From: UBA11386 sp035286785
Lineage (GTDB): Bacteria; Planctomycetota; Planctomycetia; Pirellulales; Thermoguttaceae
Length of the DNA: 5,365 bases
Direction of reading: 5' to 3'
NCBI GenBank assembly: GCA_035286785.1
Contig: DATECS010000177.1
Location: forward strand, 1-5,365
In this document: positions 1-5,365 of the stretch, piece after piece
How the letters are laid out: each line of letters begins with the position of its first letter
Numbering within the stretch: position 1 is the stretch's first letter
Translations under genes and position numbers: made by a program
Notes under the pieces: model-generated
Databases searched by the model: none
What the model saw: only the letters and a program-made list of their open reading frames with translations
What the model was told of the DNA's origin: nothing

Positions 1-1559
1 CGGAACCCGCCGCGCCGCTAAAGACACCCCTGCCTTCGGCCGACACTCCGGCGACCGCACGAACGGATGAATCCCCCGCGGCAAGTTCGCCCGGCAAACC
101 TTCCTCCGAATCATCGTCCGACAAACCGGCCGACGACGCCGCGAAAAACGCCGAACCGGCCGAAGAGCCCTTCGACCCCATCAAGGAAAACGGCCCCATC
201 TTCGTCGATTGGCCCAAACCGCGCCTGGCCATCGTCATCACGGGCCGGGAAGACGGCTACCTCGAGCCGTGCGGTTGCGCGGGCCTGGAAAAAATGAAAG
301 GCGGACTGAGCCGCCGCCACACCATGATCAAGGGATTGATCGCCAAGGGCTGGCCGGTCGTCCGGGTCGACGCGGGAGGGCTGACCAAAGGCTACGGCCG
401 CCAGACCGAGATCAAATTCCAAATCACCGTCGAAGCGATGCGCAAAATCGGTTATGACGCGATCGGCTTCGGCGCCAACGATCTGCGTCTGCCGGCCGCC
501 GAATTGGTCTCCGTGGCCGCCGATCCCGCAAGCCCTTTCGTCTCGGCCAACGTGGGCCTGTTCGAATTGGAGTCCGGCCTTACGGCCCGCACGAAAATCG
601 CCGAAGCCGGCGGCCTGAAAATCGGCGTCACCGCCGTCCTAGGCACGAAGTATCAGAGCGAAATCAACAATCAGGAAATCCAGTTCTCGCCGCCCGAGGA
701 GGCGATCGCGAAGGTTCTGCCCGAACTGAAAAAAACGTGCAACCTACTGATCCTCCTGGCCCACGCCACGCGGGAAGAGTCGATCGCATTGGGCAAGCGG
801 TTTCGCGATTTTCAGTTGGTGGTGACCTCCGACAGCCCGGCCGAGCCGCCCGCCGAGGCGACGCGAATCCCCGGGACCGATTCGCTGTTGATCGAGGTCG
901 GTGAAAAAGGAATGAACGCGGTGGTGGTCGGCCTCTACAACGATCCCCAAAAGCCCCTTCGCTATCAACGGGTGCCGCTCGACTCGCGGTTCGCGGCCTC
1001 CAAGGACATGTACCGGCTGATGGTCGCCTATCAGGAGCAGCTCAAGCGGCAAGGGCTCGAAGGGCTCGGCGTTCGCGCGATCGACCATCCCCAGGCCGAA
1101 TTAAACGGCCCGTTTGTCGGCTCCGAGAAGTGCAAGTCGTGCCACGAGGAGTCGTATCGCATCTGGAAAAAGAGCGGCCACGCGAAGGGTTGGAAGACCC
1201 TCGTCGAACTCGACCCGCCGCGCAACTTTGATCCCGAGTGCATCAGTTGCCACGTCGTCGGCTGGCACCCGACGCGCTATTTCCCGTACAAAACCGGGTT
1301 CTTGAGCGAGAAGCAAACGCCCGAGATGGTTAACATCGGCTGCGAGACGTGCCACGGCCCCGGCGGGGCCCATTGCGACGCGGAAGACGGCAGCGACCTG
1401 GCCCTCCAAGAAAAACTCCAAATCGCCGTCCGCGTCACCAAGGAAGAGTCGCAGACGAACCTCTCGAAAATGTGCCAGAACTGTCACGACCTCGACAACA
1501 GCCCCGCGTTCAAATTCGAGACCTACTGGCCGAAAGTCGAACACTACGAGGAGGAGTAG
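1..1559 (+). CDS. Degenerate 5'-nucleotidase-like domain fused to tetrahaem cytochrome c (5'-partial)
   Basis: The frame is open from the window edge (first full codon at 3) to a TAG at 1557-1559, giving 518 visible residues; start and export signal are outside. Residues 1-60 are a linker rich in Pro, Ala, Ser, Asp and Glu. Residues 70-335 follow the order of a UshA-type 5'-nucleotidase/metallophosphatase domain: a first strand (RLAIVITG), an EPCGC motif near 88-92, GFGANDLRL near 156-163, FVSANVGLF, GLKIGVTAVLG, LLILLAH ending at His254, and LLIEVGEKGMNAVVVG. Most expected metal ligands are missing. The C-terminus has four CxxCH haem sites at residues 377, 413, 447 and 491, with spare histidines at 393 (SGHAKGW), 422, 457 and 514 as possible distal ligands; this resembles the cytochrome c-554 family. 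The protein must be exported for haem attachment, so a periplasmic or membrane-anchored electron-transfer role is inferred. Redox partner and substrate are unknown. It is convergent with the glycosyltransferase operon. Confidence 0.88.
   Translation, partial: EPAAPLKTPLPSADTPATARTDESPAASSPGKPSSESSSDKPADDAAKNAEPAEEPFDPIKENGPIFVDWPKPRLAIVITGREDGYLEPCGCAGLEKMKGGLSRRHTMIKGLIAKGWPVVRVDAGGLTKGYGRQTEIKFQITVEAMRKIGYDAIGFGANDLRLPAAELVSVAADPASPFVSANVGLFELESGLTARTKIAEAGGLKIGVTAVLGTKYQSEINNQEIQFSPPEEAIAKVLPELKKTCNLLILLAHATREESIALGKRFRDFQLVVTSDSPAEPPAEATRIPGTDSLLIEVGEKGMNAVVVGLYNDPQKPLRYQRVPLDSRFAASKDMYRLMVAYQEQLKRQGLEGLGVRAIDHPQAELNGPFVGSEKCKSCHEESYRIWKKSGHAKGWKTLVELDPPRNFDPECISCHVVGWHPTRYFPYKTGFLSEKQTPEMVNIGCETCHGPGGAHCDAEDGSDLALQEKLQIAVRVTKEESQTNLSKMCQNCHDLDNSPAFKFETYWPKVEHYEEE
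1131..1487 (+). other. Four c-type haem-binding motifs (cytochrome c-554-like domain)
   Basis: CxxCH codons lie at 1131-1145 (CKSCH), 1239-1253 (CISCH), 1341-1355 (CETCH) and 1473-1487 (CQNCH). The contexts EKCKSCHEESYRIWKKSGHAKG, CETCHGPGGAH and CQNCHDLDNSPAF are typical of the c-554-like multihaem family. Each Cys pair would bind haem covalently and the following His would be the proximal iron ligand. Haem number is seen directly; bis-His coordination is inferred from the spare histidines. Confidence 0.9.
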
Positions 1560-1576
1560 GTCAGGCTGTGCCTGAC
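1560..1576. repeat. Short perfect hairpin palindrome just after the cytochrome stop codon
   Basis: GTCAGGC at 1560-1566 and GCCTGAC at 1570-1576 form a perfect 7-bp stem with a TGT loop, starting one base after the TAG stop. The heptamer GAGTAGG occurs on both sides (1554-1560 and 1583-1589), so the palindrome sits between two copies of the same short flank. There is no T-run, so it is not a classical intrinsic terminator, though it could stabilise the 3' end of the mRNA. It looks like a dispersed palindromic repeat. Confidence 0.7.
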
Positions 1577-1584
1577 AAGGACGA

Positions 1585-1652
1585 GTAGGCCGGGTCGCGA
1601 CCCGGCAACGTTCGACCGATGCCGCAAGCCGCCGGGTCATGACCCGGCCTAC
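1585..1652. repeat. Nested palindrome pair (GCCGGGTC-NN-GACCCGGC twice, inside a longer inverted repeat)
   Basis: Two perfect 18-bp palindromes lie at 1589-1606 and 1631-1648. They have identical 8-bp arms (GCCGGGTC and GACCCGGC) and differ only in the central dinucleotide, GC in the first and AT in the second. The outer arms extend further: GTAGGCCGGGTC at 1585-1596 is the exact reverse complement of 1641-1652. The segment can therefore fold as two small hairpins or one long one. It resembles REP/BIME-type extragenic palindromes and lies where transcription from both sides would meet. A bidirectional terminator or transcript-end role is plausible but not shown. Confidence 0.75.
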
Positions 1653-1664
1653 GGATCTTCCCTT

Positions 1665-1737
1665 CGTATTCCTCACGCTCCGCGTGAGGATCAGGGTTGC
1701 ACGTCCAGTGGCCATCACGCGGAGCGTGATGAATACG
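1665..1737. repeat. Inverted repeat whose arms are themselves palindromes
   Basis: The 25-bp arm at 1665-1689 matches the reverse complement of 1713-1737 at 23 of 25 positions, with a 23-bp spacer. Each arm also folds alone: CCTCACGC/GCGTGAGG around loop TCC (1671-1689) and CATCACGC/GCGTGATG around loop GGA (1713-1731). The two mismatches between arms are exactly a base pair within the small hairpins (C-G in one, A-T in the other), so each hairpin keeps its pairing. The element ends 4 bp before the stop codon of the convergent glycosyltransferase gene. Possible roles are a bidirectional terminator or a miniature repeat element; neither is shown. Confidence 0.75.
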
Positions 1738-1741
1738 GCTC

Positions 1742-2896
1742 TTACGCCGCCCTTCGTGCCAGCCCGGCGATGTCGCGATAAACCGCGACGATCTCCGCGC
1801 AATTCCGCGCCAGTGTGTGGTCCAACGCAAAATGGCGCGCCGCGCGGCCCATGTTCGATCGCGTTTCGCGGTCCAACAACGGGCGAATCAACTCGGCCAG
1901 TTCTTCGTCGTCGGCCGGGTCGTCCATCAGCAGGCCGTTCAGGCCGTCGCTGAGCATCTCGCCCGCCCCGTTGAATCGGCTGGTGACGCTCGGCAATCCG
2001 CTGGCCGCCGCTTCGAGCACGCCCAGACTGCACGGATCATAAAACGTCGGCAGCACGTAGACGTCCGACGCCGCGTAGAACGGCACCGTGTCGAGCACCG
2101 AACCGATGAACGCAATCTGCCGGCCGGCGCCAAGTCGCTGGGCCAGGTGCTTCGCCCGCCACGACCGCCGCCCGCCGACGACGACCATGCGGACTGCTTC
2201 GCCCGCGCGGACGAGCCGGGCCGTCGCGCGAATAGCCGTGCCGAGCCCCTTGCGTTGGAAGTCGTGGCCGACGAACAATAGGAGTGTTTCGTCGTTGTCC
2301 ACGCCCAACTGACGACGCAGCCCCTCGCGATACGCGCGCCGATGGTCGGGTGAAAATCGCTCGGTGTCCACTCCATTGTAAATCTGGCGGATTTGCTCGG
2401 GATGGACGCCGTGATAGCGGAGGTAATCCGTGGCGACCATCTTGGACAACGCGAGAATGATCCGGCCAGGGTCGGCGAACTGCCGCGCCAGCAGCCGGCG
2501 AAATTCCTGGTAGCGCGGCAACACCCGGGTCATCCGCCGCTTGATCGGGCGAAGCGGGGCGGGCAATGTTTGGAGCTTCTGTTCCCATTGGGCGTAGCGC
2601 GATCCGTCGTGCGACTCGAACACGTCGCAATACCATCCGGAGCCCATGTCGTGGATCACGTCGAGCGAAAGACTTCGGAGCTTGCGTTCCGCCGCCGCCG
2701 CAAATTCGAGCCGGTCCCGCGTCTTGGGCAGGTGGTGGCGCACAATGGGCATCGCCCGGGTTGTATCGCCGAAATCGCCCGCCACGACGTGCGTCTCGTG
2801 GCCGCCAGCGAGCAACTGCTCGGTGAACTGATGGGTCCACTGCTCGGCGCCGCCGCGATGCGGGTCGAAATGTTCGATAACTATTCCAATTCTCAT
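1742..2896 (-). CDS. Family-4 (WaaG-like) glycosyltransferase, distal paralogue
   Basis: This 384-residue protein has a standard length for a GT-B retaining glycosyltransferase of family 4, which transfers a sugar from a nucleotide-sugar donor. The N-terminal Rossmann-like domain (about 1-170) begins MRIGIVIEHFDPHRGGAEQWT with the Gly-rich acceptor-side loop. The C-terminal donor domain (about 190-370) carries YNGVDTERFSP at 173-183, the basic FQRKG at 213-217 and the D-x7-E motif Asp287-Glu295 (DPCSLGVLE), the counterpart of the family's E-x7-E. No signal peptide or clear membrane helix is seen, so it is probably a cytoplasmic or peripheral inner-membrane enzyme. The ATG overlaps the previous gene's TGA as ATGA, and GGGAG lies 7 bp upstream. 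The neighbouring WaaP-like kinase supports a lipopolysaccharide-core role; donor and acceptor sugars cannot be read from sequence. It is a clear paralogue of the gene just upstream. Confidence 0.9.
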   Translation of the reverse strand: MRIGIVIEHFDPHRGGAEQWTHQFTEQLLAGGHETHVVAGDFGDTTRAMPIVRHHLPKTRDRLEFAAAAERKLRSLSLDVIHDMGSGWYCDVFESHDGSRYAQWEQKLQTLPAPLRPIKRRMTRVLPRYQEFRRLLARQFADPGRIILALSKMVATDYLRYHGVHPEQIRQIYNGVDTERFSPDHRRAYREGLRRQLGVDNDETLLLFVGHDFQRKGLGTAIRATARLVRAGEAVRMVVVGGRRSWRAKHLAQRLGAGRQIAFIGSVLDTVPFYAASDVYVLPTFYDPCSLGVLEAAASGLPSVTSRFNGAGEMLSDGLNGLLMDDPADDEELAELIRPLLDRETRSNMGRAARHFALDHTLARNCAEIVAVYRDIAGLARRAA

Positions 2897-4152
2897 GACA
2901 GGACTCCCGTGTCGGAAGACGGAACCCGCGAGGGAATGGTGGGAGAAGTTTCGCCGTGCATGCGGCAGACGAACGGCCGGGTCAGCCGCTCGACGGCCTC
3001 GTCCTCCGCGCGGCGTCGCGCCGCGCGGACTTCTTCATAAACGGCGATCAACTCGTCGATATTTCGGGTAAACGTGTGCCGCAAGGCCAGCCGGCGCGCC
3101 GCGCGGCCCATCCGCTCGCGCCGCGACGGATCCAACAGCGGCTCGATTTTTTGGACAAATTCGCCGACGTCGGCCGGGTTGTCCAACAATACGCCTTCTC
3201 GGCCGTCGGCCATCAACTCGCTCGCGCCGTTCTGCCGCGTGGTCGCCACGGGTACGCCGGCCGCGAGCGCTTCGAGCACGACCAGGCTGCACGGATCGTA
3301 GAACGTGGGATGAACGTACACGTCGGCCGCCGCGTAATAAGGAACCGTGTCCTCGACCGAGCCGACGAAATGGACCTTCCGCCCAAGCCCTCGACGCCGC
3401 GCCACCCGGACAAAACGATCCGGCCGCTTGCCGCCCACCACAACCAAATCGACCGGCCGCGCATGGGGCCATCGACTCATGGCCTCCAGCAACATGGACA
3501 CGCCCTTGAGACGAAAATTGTGCGCGACGATCAACAGAAGCGTGCTTTCCGGCGCGACGCCCAGTTGCCGGCGAATCGCGTCACGATGCCGCTCGCGCCG
3601 CTCGGGCGAAAATCGCTCGGTGTCCACCCCGTTGTAGACGAGCCGCATCCGTTCGCGCGGCACGTCGTGATGCCGGACCAGATCGTCGGCCACGCGACGC
3701 GACAGGGCCAGCACGATCCGGCCGTCGTCCGCGTATTGCCGAGCCGACAGCGCGTCGAACTGGCGATAACGCGGTAGCAACCGGTCCACCGGGCGTTTGA
3801 TCCGTCGCATCCAAGGCGGCAACAGCAGCAGGTTCCTCGCCGCCGCGGCCACCCGCGATCCGCCGTGCGGTTGAAAAACGTCGCAATACGACCCGCAGCC
3901 CGTGTCGTGAACCACGTCCAACGCCAACGGGCGGAGTGCGCGTTCAGCCGCTTCCGCAAAGGCAATCCGGCCGCGAACGTCGCCCAGCGGATGGGCAATA
4001 ATCGGCATGTCCCCGGCAGCCGCGGCAAATCGCCGCGCGACAACGTGGACCTCGTGCCCGCGCGCGGCAAGCTCCTCGACCGCCTGCGAGGTCCATTGCT
4101 CGACGCCGCCGCGCCGTGGGTCGAACTCCTCGATGACCAGCCCGATTCTCAT
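2893..4152 (-). CDS. Family-4 (WaaG-like) glycosyltransferase, proximal paralogue
   Basis: This 419-residue GT-B glycosyltransferase aligns almost without gaps to the next gene; 31 of the first 50 residues are identical. It begins MRIGLVIEEFDPRRGGVEQWT, has YNGVDTERFSP at 173-183, a basic FRLKG at 213-217 and a D-x7-E motif at Asp286-Glu294 (DPCSLVVLE). The pattern and the kinase neighbour suggest a WaaG-like transferase adding a hexose to the LPS core on the cytoplasmic face of the inner membrane; the sugar specificity is not determinable. It differs from its paralogue by about 35 extra C-terminal residues, basic then Ser/Thr/Pro-rich, with no recognised domain. The ATG overlaps the kinase TGA (ATGA), and a GGGGG run lies 8 bp upstream as a possible ribosome site, so translation is probably coupled to the kinase. 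Confidence 0.9.
   Translation of the reverse strand: MRIGLVIEEFDPRRGGVEQWTSQAVEELAARGHEVHVVARRFAAAAGDMPIIAHPLGDVRGRIAFAEAAERALRPLALDVVHDTGCGSYCDVFQPHGGSRVAAAARNLLLLPPWMRRIKRPVDRLLPRYRQFDALSARQYADDGRIVLALSRRVADDLVRHHDVPRERMRLVYNGVDTERFSPERRERHRDAIRRQLGVAPESTLLLIVAHNFRLKGVSMLLEAMSRWPHARPVDLVVVGGKRPDRFVRVARRRGLGRKVHFVGSVEDTVPYYAAADVYVHPTFYDPCSLVVLEALAAGVPVATTRQNGASELMADGREGVLLDNPADVGEFVQKIEPLLDPSRRERMGRAARRLALRHTFTRNIDELIAVYEEVRAARRRAEDEAVERLTRPFVCRMHGETSPTIPSRVPSSDTGVLS
2904..2908 (-). promoter_or_regulatory. Ribosome binding site of the distal glycosyltransferase
   Basis: On the - strand GGGAG lies 7 bp before the ATG at 2896-2894. It sits inside the last codons of the upstream glycosyltransferase gene and supports this start along with the ATGA overlap. 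Confidence 0.6.
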
Positions 4153-5117
4153 GGAACAATCCCCCGCTTCTGTTCCATCAGTTGTTGTTTCGCCAGAACC
4201 TCGCGCACGAGGCGTTTGTCGCGTGGGCGGAGCTTGTTCACGCCCAGATAGGCCCGCAGGAAGGCCATTTTATGCGTGCATTTCACGCGGTCGCGCGGGG
4301 CCGAATACGCCAGTTGGCCCAGATCCTTCACAATCCAGCGCCGCCGCAGTCGCCGGCGATGCTGCACTCGTTGCAGGTCGATCAATCGAACGTCGAATCG
4401 CCCCGGCTGCGGCTCGCGGATGAAAAAATGGCAGCAGTACAGGTCGCGGTGGTTGTAACCCGCCGCGTGGAACCGCCGGGCCACGTCGGCCACGCGGCCG
4501 ATCAACTCGCCGAGATCGGCGTCAGCCTGCCCGCGCGATTGGGTATGGTGCAATTCGCGCAAGGGAAATCGCCGGGCGAGAAAATGATCCAACTGCTCGT
4601 ACCCCGTCAGTTCCTCGGTCAGCACGAACGATTCGAGCAGCCCGTCGGGATGCAACTGCTGGCCGTAGGCGACCAGTCGCATCGTGTCGATCCCGTCGCC
4701 GGCCAGCCGGCCGATGTTCCGCGCCTCGGTCCACGCGGCCGTCTCGCCGGGGCCCAGGCCCAGCCGGGCGCGAAGCCGCGTGGCGACGGTCCGCACGTGG
4801 TGTTTCTTCAAATAGACGCCCCGGTCCGAATCGGAAGAGGCGTGAGACGAGTGCAACACAAGCCGCCAATTCTCTCGATCAGCCAGCGCCCTCATGCAAT
4901 GCCCGTCGGCCGTGCCCATGACCGCGCCGAATCGGTCCAATCCGGCGCGCGTGAGCGGTTCGCGCAACTCGCCGTCGAGCCACATCCGGCCGCCATCGAC
5001 CGCCTGAAGCCCTTCTTGCACCGGATCATTAATTTGAAGAGTAGAAGCCAATGGAAATGTGAAGTAGGAAATAGGAAGGGTGAAGTGGAAAGTGGGAAGT
5101 GGGAAGTGGGAAAGCAT
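4149..5117 (-). CDS. waaP: WaaP/RfaP-like lipopolysaccharide core sugar kinase (start uncertain)
   Basis: The product is a protein-kinase-fold small-molecule kinase of the WaaP family, which uses ATP to phosphorylate an LPS inner-core sugar (heptose in enterobacteria) in the cytoplasm. Numbered from an ATG at 5117 (322 residues), it shows a phosphate-binding Lys in GVYLKKH (104-105), a Glu in TEARNIGRL (131), the catalytic loop YNHRDLYCCHFFI with HRD at 223-225, the metal-binding Asp in LIDLQRVQHR (247), and RRRWIVKDLGQL after it. These match the order in E. coli WaaP (NHRDCYICHFLL, IDLHRAQLR, PRRWRDKDL, recalled from memory). The ATG at 5117 has a weak AAAGGG 3 bp upstream, but residues 1 to about 24 are translated satellite repeat, so the functional start may be GTG 5021 or ATG 4985; GTG 5129 is also open. 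The gene lies between a family-9 transferase and two WaaG-like genes. The sugar phosphorylated is unknown. Confidence 0.85.
   Translation of the reverse strand: MLSHFPLPTFHFTLPISYFTFPLASTLQINDPVQEGLQAVDGGRMWLDGELREPLTRAGLDRFGAVMGTADGHCMRALADRENWRLVLHSSHASSDSDRGVYLKKHHVRTVATRLRARLGLGPGETAAWTEARNIGRLAGDGIDTMRLVAYGQQLHPDGLLESFVLTEELTGYEQLDHFLARRFPLRELHHTQSRGQADADLGELIGRVADVARRFHAAGYNHRDLYCCHFFIREPQPGRFDVRLIDLQRVQHRRRLRRRWIVKDLGQLAYSAPRDRVKCTHKMAFLRAYLGVNKLRPRDKRLVREVLAKQQLMEQKRGIVP
4161..4165 (-). promoter_or_regulatory. Possible ribosome binding site of the proximal glycosyltransferase
   Basis: A GGGGG run on the - strand lies 8 bp before the ATG at 4152-4150, inside the 3' end of the kinase gene. 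It is only a partial Shine-Dalgarno match; reinitiation at the ATGA overlap may matter more. Confidence 0.4.
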
Positions 5118-5165
5118 CGGCCCTTTCACACTTCACACTTCACACTTCCTACTTCACACTTCTAC
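5041..5165. repeat. Head-to-head 7-bp satellite array with a 10-bp core (large imperfect hairpin)
   Basis: On the + strand eight contiguous heptamers of GAARTRG/GAAGTGT type fill 5054-5109, followed by GAAA (5110-5113). On the - strand five heptamers (GAAGTGT, GAAGTAG, then GAAGTGT three times) fill 5162-5128, also followed by GAAA (5127-5124). The two arrays face each other across the core GCATCGGCCC at 5114-5123. GTAGAAG (5041-5047) is inversely repeated at 5159-5165, and TGTGAAGTAGGAA (5058-5070) at 5146-5158. The left arm has no C over 5051-5113 and the right arm no G over 5121-5165, so strand composition is extremely skewed. It occupies most of the gap between the family-9 gene and the kinase, and could be a transcription attenuator or processing site within the operon, or a selfish repeat. 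Confidence 0.85.
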
Positions 5166-5365
5166 GCCGCTGCGGCCGCCTCGTCGGTCTGCATCAGCCG
5201 AAGCATTTCGTTATAAACCATGTCCACCGTCAGGTCGCGCATGCAGCGGTGGTGGCCCAGCGGACAGACTCGCTTGTGGCAGCCGATGCAATCCAGATCA
5301 AGGTACAAATTGGCCGCCCGTTGCGTCGGGTTCTCGCTCCAGATGGGCATCATCGGTCCGAAAAG
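5162..5365 (-). CDS. Family-9 (heptosyltransferase-like) glycosyltransferase, C-terminal end (5'-partial)
   Basis: The frame is open from the window edge (LFGPMMPIW...) to a TAG at 5164-5162, giving 67 visible residues; the rest lies beyond position 5365. LFGP followed by a short loop and then a cysteine-rich segment (DLDCIGCHKRVCPLGHHRCMRDLTVDMVY) is the C-terminal signature of GT9 enzymes such as the heptosyltransferases WaaC, WaaF and WaaQ, which transfer ADP-heptose to the LPS inner core from the cytoplasmic side. The four Cys are spaced C-x2-C-x4-C-x6-C. The protein ends in a run of five alanines, and the last base of its stop codon is the first base of the adjacent satellite repeat. It is first in the visible - strand gene order, upstream of the WaaP-like kinase. 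The donor sugar cannot be determined from this fragment. Confidence 0.8.
   Translation of the reverse strand, partial: LFGPMMPIWSENPTQRAANLYLDLDCIGCHKRVCPLGHHRCMRDLTVDMVYNEMLRLMQTDEAAAAA

Noticed and set aside
67..457. Small + strand frames near the window start
   Set aside because: They are out-of-frame with the cytochrome fusion gene, whose own frame is open from position 3 and continues into recognisable domains.
1560..1737. Classical Rho-independent terminators
   Set aside because: Strong stems are present, but no T-run follows any of them on either strand, so only a generic transcript-end role can be suggested.
1101..2033. A 310-codon - strand frame spanning the cytochrome 3' end, the palindromes and the glycosyltransferase 3' end
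   Set aside because: It crosses the haem-site coding region in antisense and the repeat region, and its composition is Arg/Gly/Val-rich without domain features.
2393..3777. Two long + strand open frames opposite the glycosyltransferases
   Set aside because: They lie fully opposite two family-4 glycosyltransferase genes with intact motifs, and their products (Arg/His/Pro-rich) resemble no family I know.
5054..5162. Possible CRISPR array
   Set aside because: The repeats are 7 bp, directly abutting with no spacers, and face each other; this is a satellite-type array.
4182..5216. A long open frame (344 codons) on the + strand opposite the kinase gene
   Set aside because: The - strand frame shows clear WaaP family motifs. 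The + frame has no recognisable domain and is expected from antisense reading of GC-rich codons.
5276..5290. A CxxCH motif (CIGCH) in the family-9 glycosyltransferase
   Set aside because: It is part of the usual Cys-rich C-terminal tail of a cytoplasmic family-9 enzyme, so covalent haem attachment is not expected.

Overview
The window looks like chromosomal DNA from a GC-rich, Gram-negative-type bacterium, most likely a planctomycete. That is inference, from three things: a secreted-type multihaem cytochrome fused to a 5'-nucleotidase-like region, LPS-core-type genes, and gene borders packed with short palindromes and 7-bp satellite repeats. No rRNA or other taxonomic marker is present.

Layout. 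(1) Positions 1-1559, + strand: the 3' part of a large gene. Its product has a Pro/Ala/Ser/acidic linker, a degenerate 5'-nucleotidase/calcineurin-like domain with an unusual Cys-Gly-Cys motif, and a C-terminal domain with four CxxCH haem sites of the cytochrome c-554 type. The start and any signal peptide lie outside the window. (2) Positions 1560-1741: a convergent intergenic region made almost entirely of palindromes and nested inverted repeats. (3) Positions 5365 down to 1742, - strand: four genes in one direction. In transcription order they are the C-terminal end of a family-9 (heptosyltransferase-like) glycosyltransferase, a WaaP/RfaP-like LPS core sugar kinase, and two tandem paralogous family-4 (WaaG-like) glycosyltransferases. 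The last three genes are joined by ATGA stop/start overlaps, which suggests translational coupling. (4) Positions 5041-5165, between the family-9 gene and the kinase: a head-to-head array of 7-bp repeats around a 10-bp core. It supplies part of the upstream gene's stop codon and would encode the N-terminus of the kinase if the far upstream start is used.

How the genes work together. The - strand cluster has the same gene classes as the enterobacterial waaQ-waaG-waaP and pseudomonad waaF-waaC-waaG-waaP loci: heptosyltransferase, core glycosyltransferase and sugar kinase. It probably builds and phosphorylates the inner and outer core of a lipopolysaccharide, on the cytoplasmic side of the inner membrane. 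The cytochrome gene is convergent with it and functionally separate; it would act outside the cytoplasm in electron transfer. The gene families are known. The least ordinary parts are the degenerate nucleotidase-tetrahaem fusion and the repeat structures at the gene borders.
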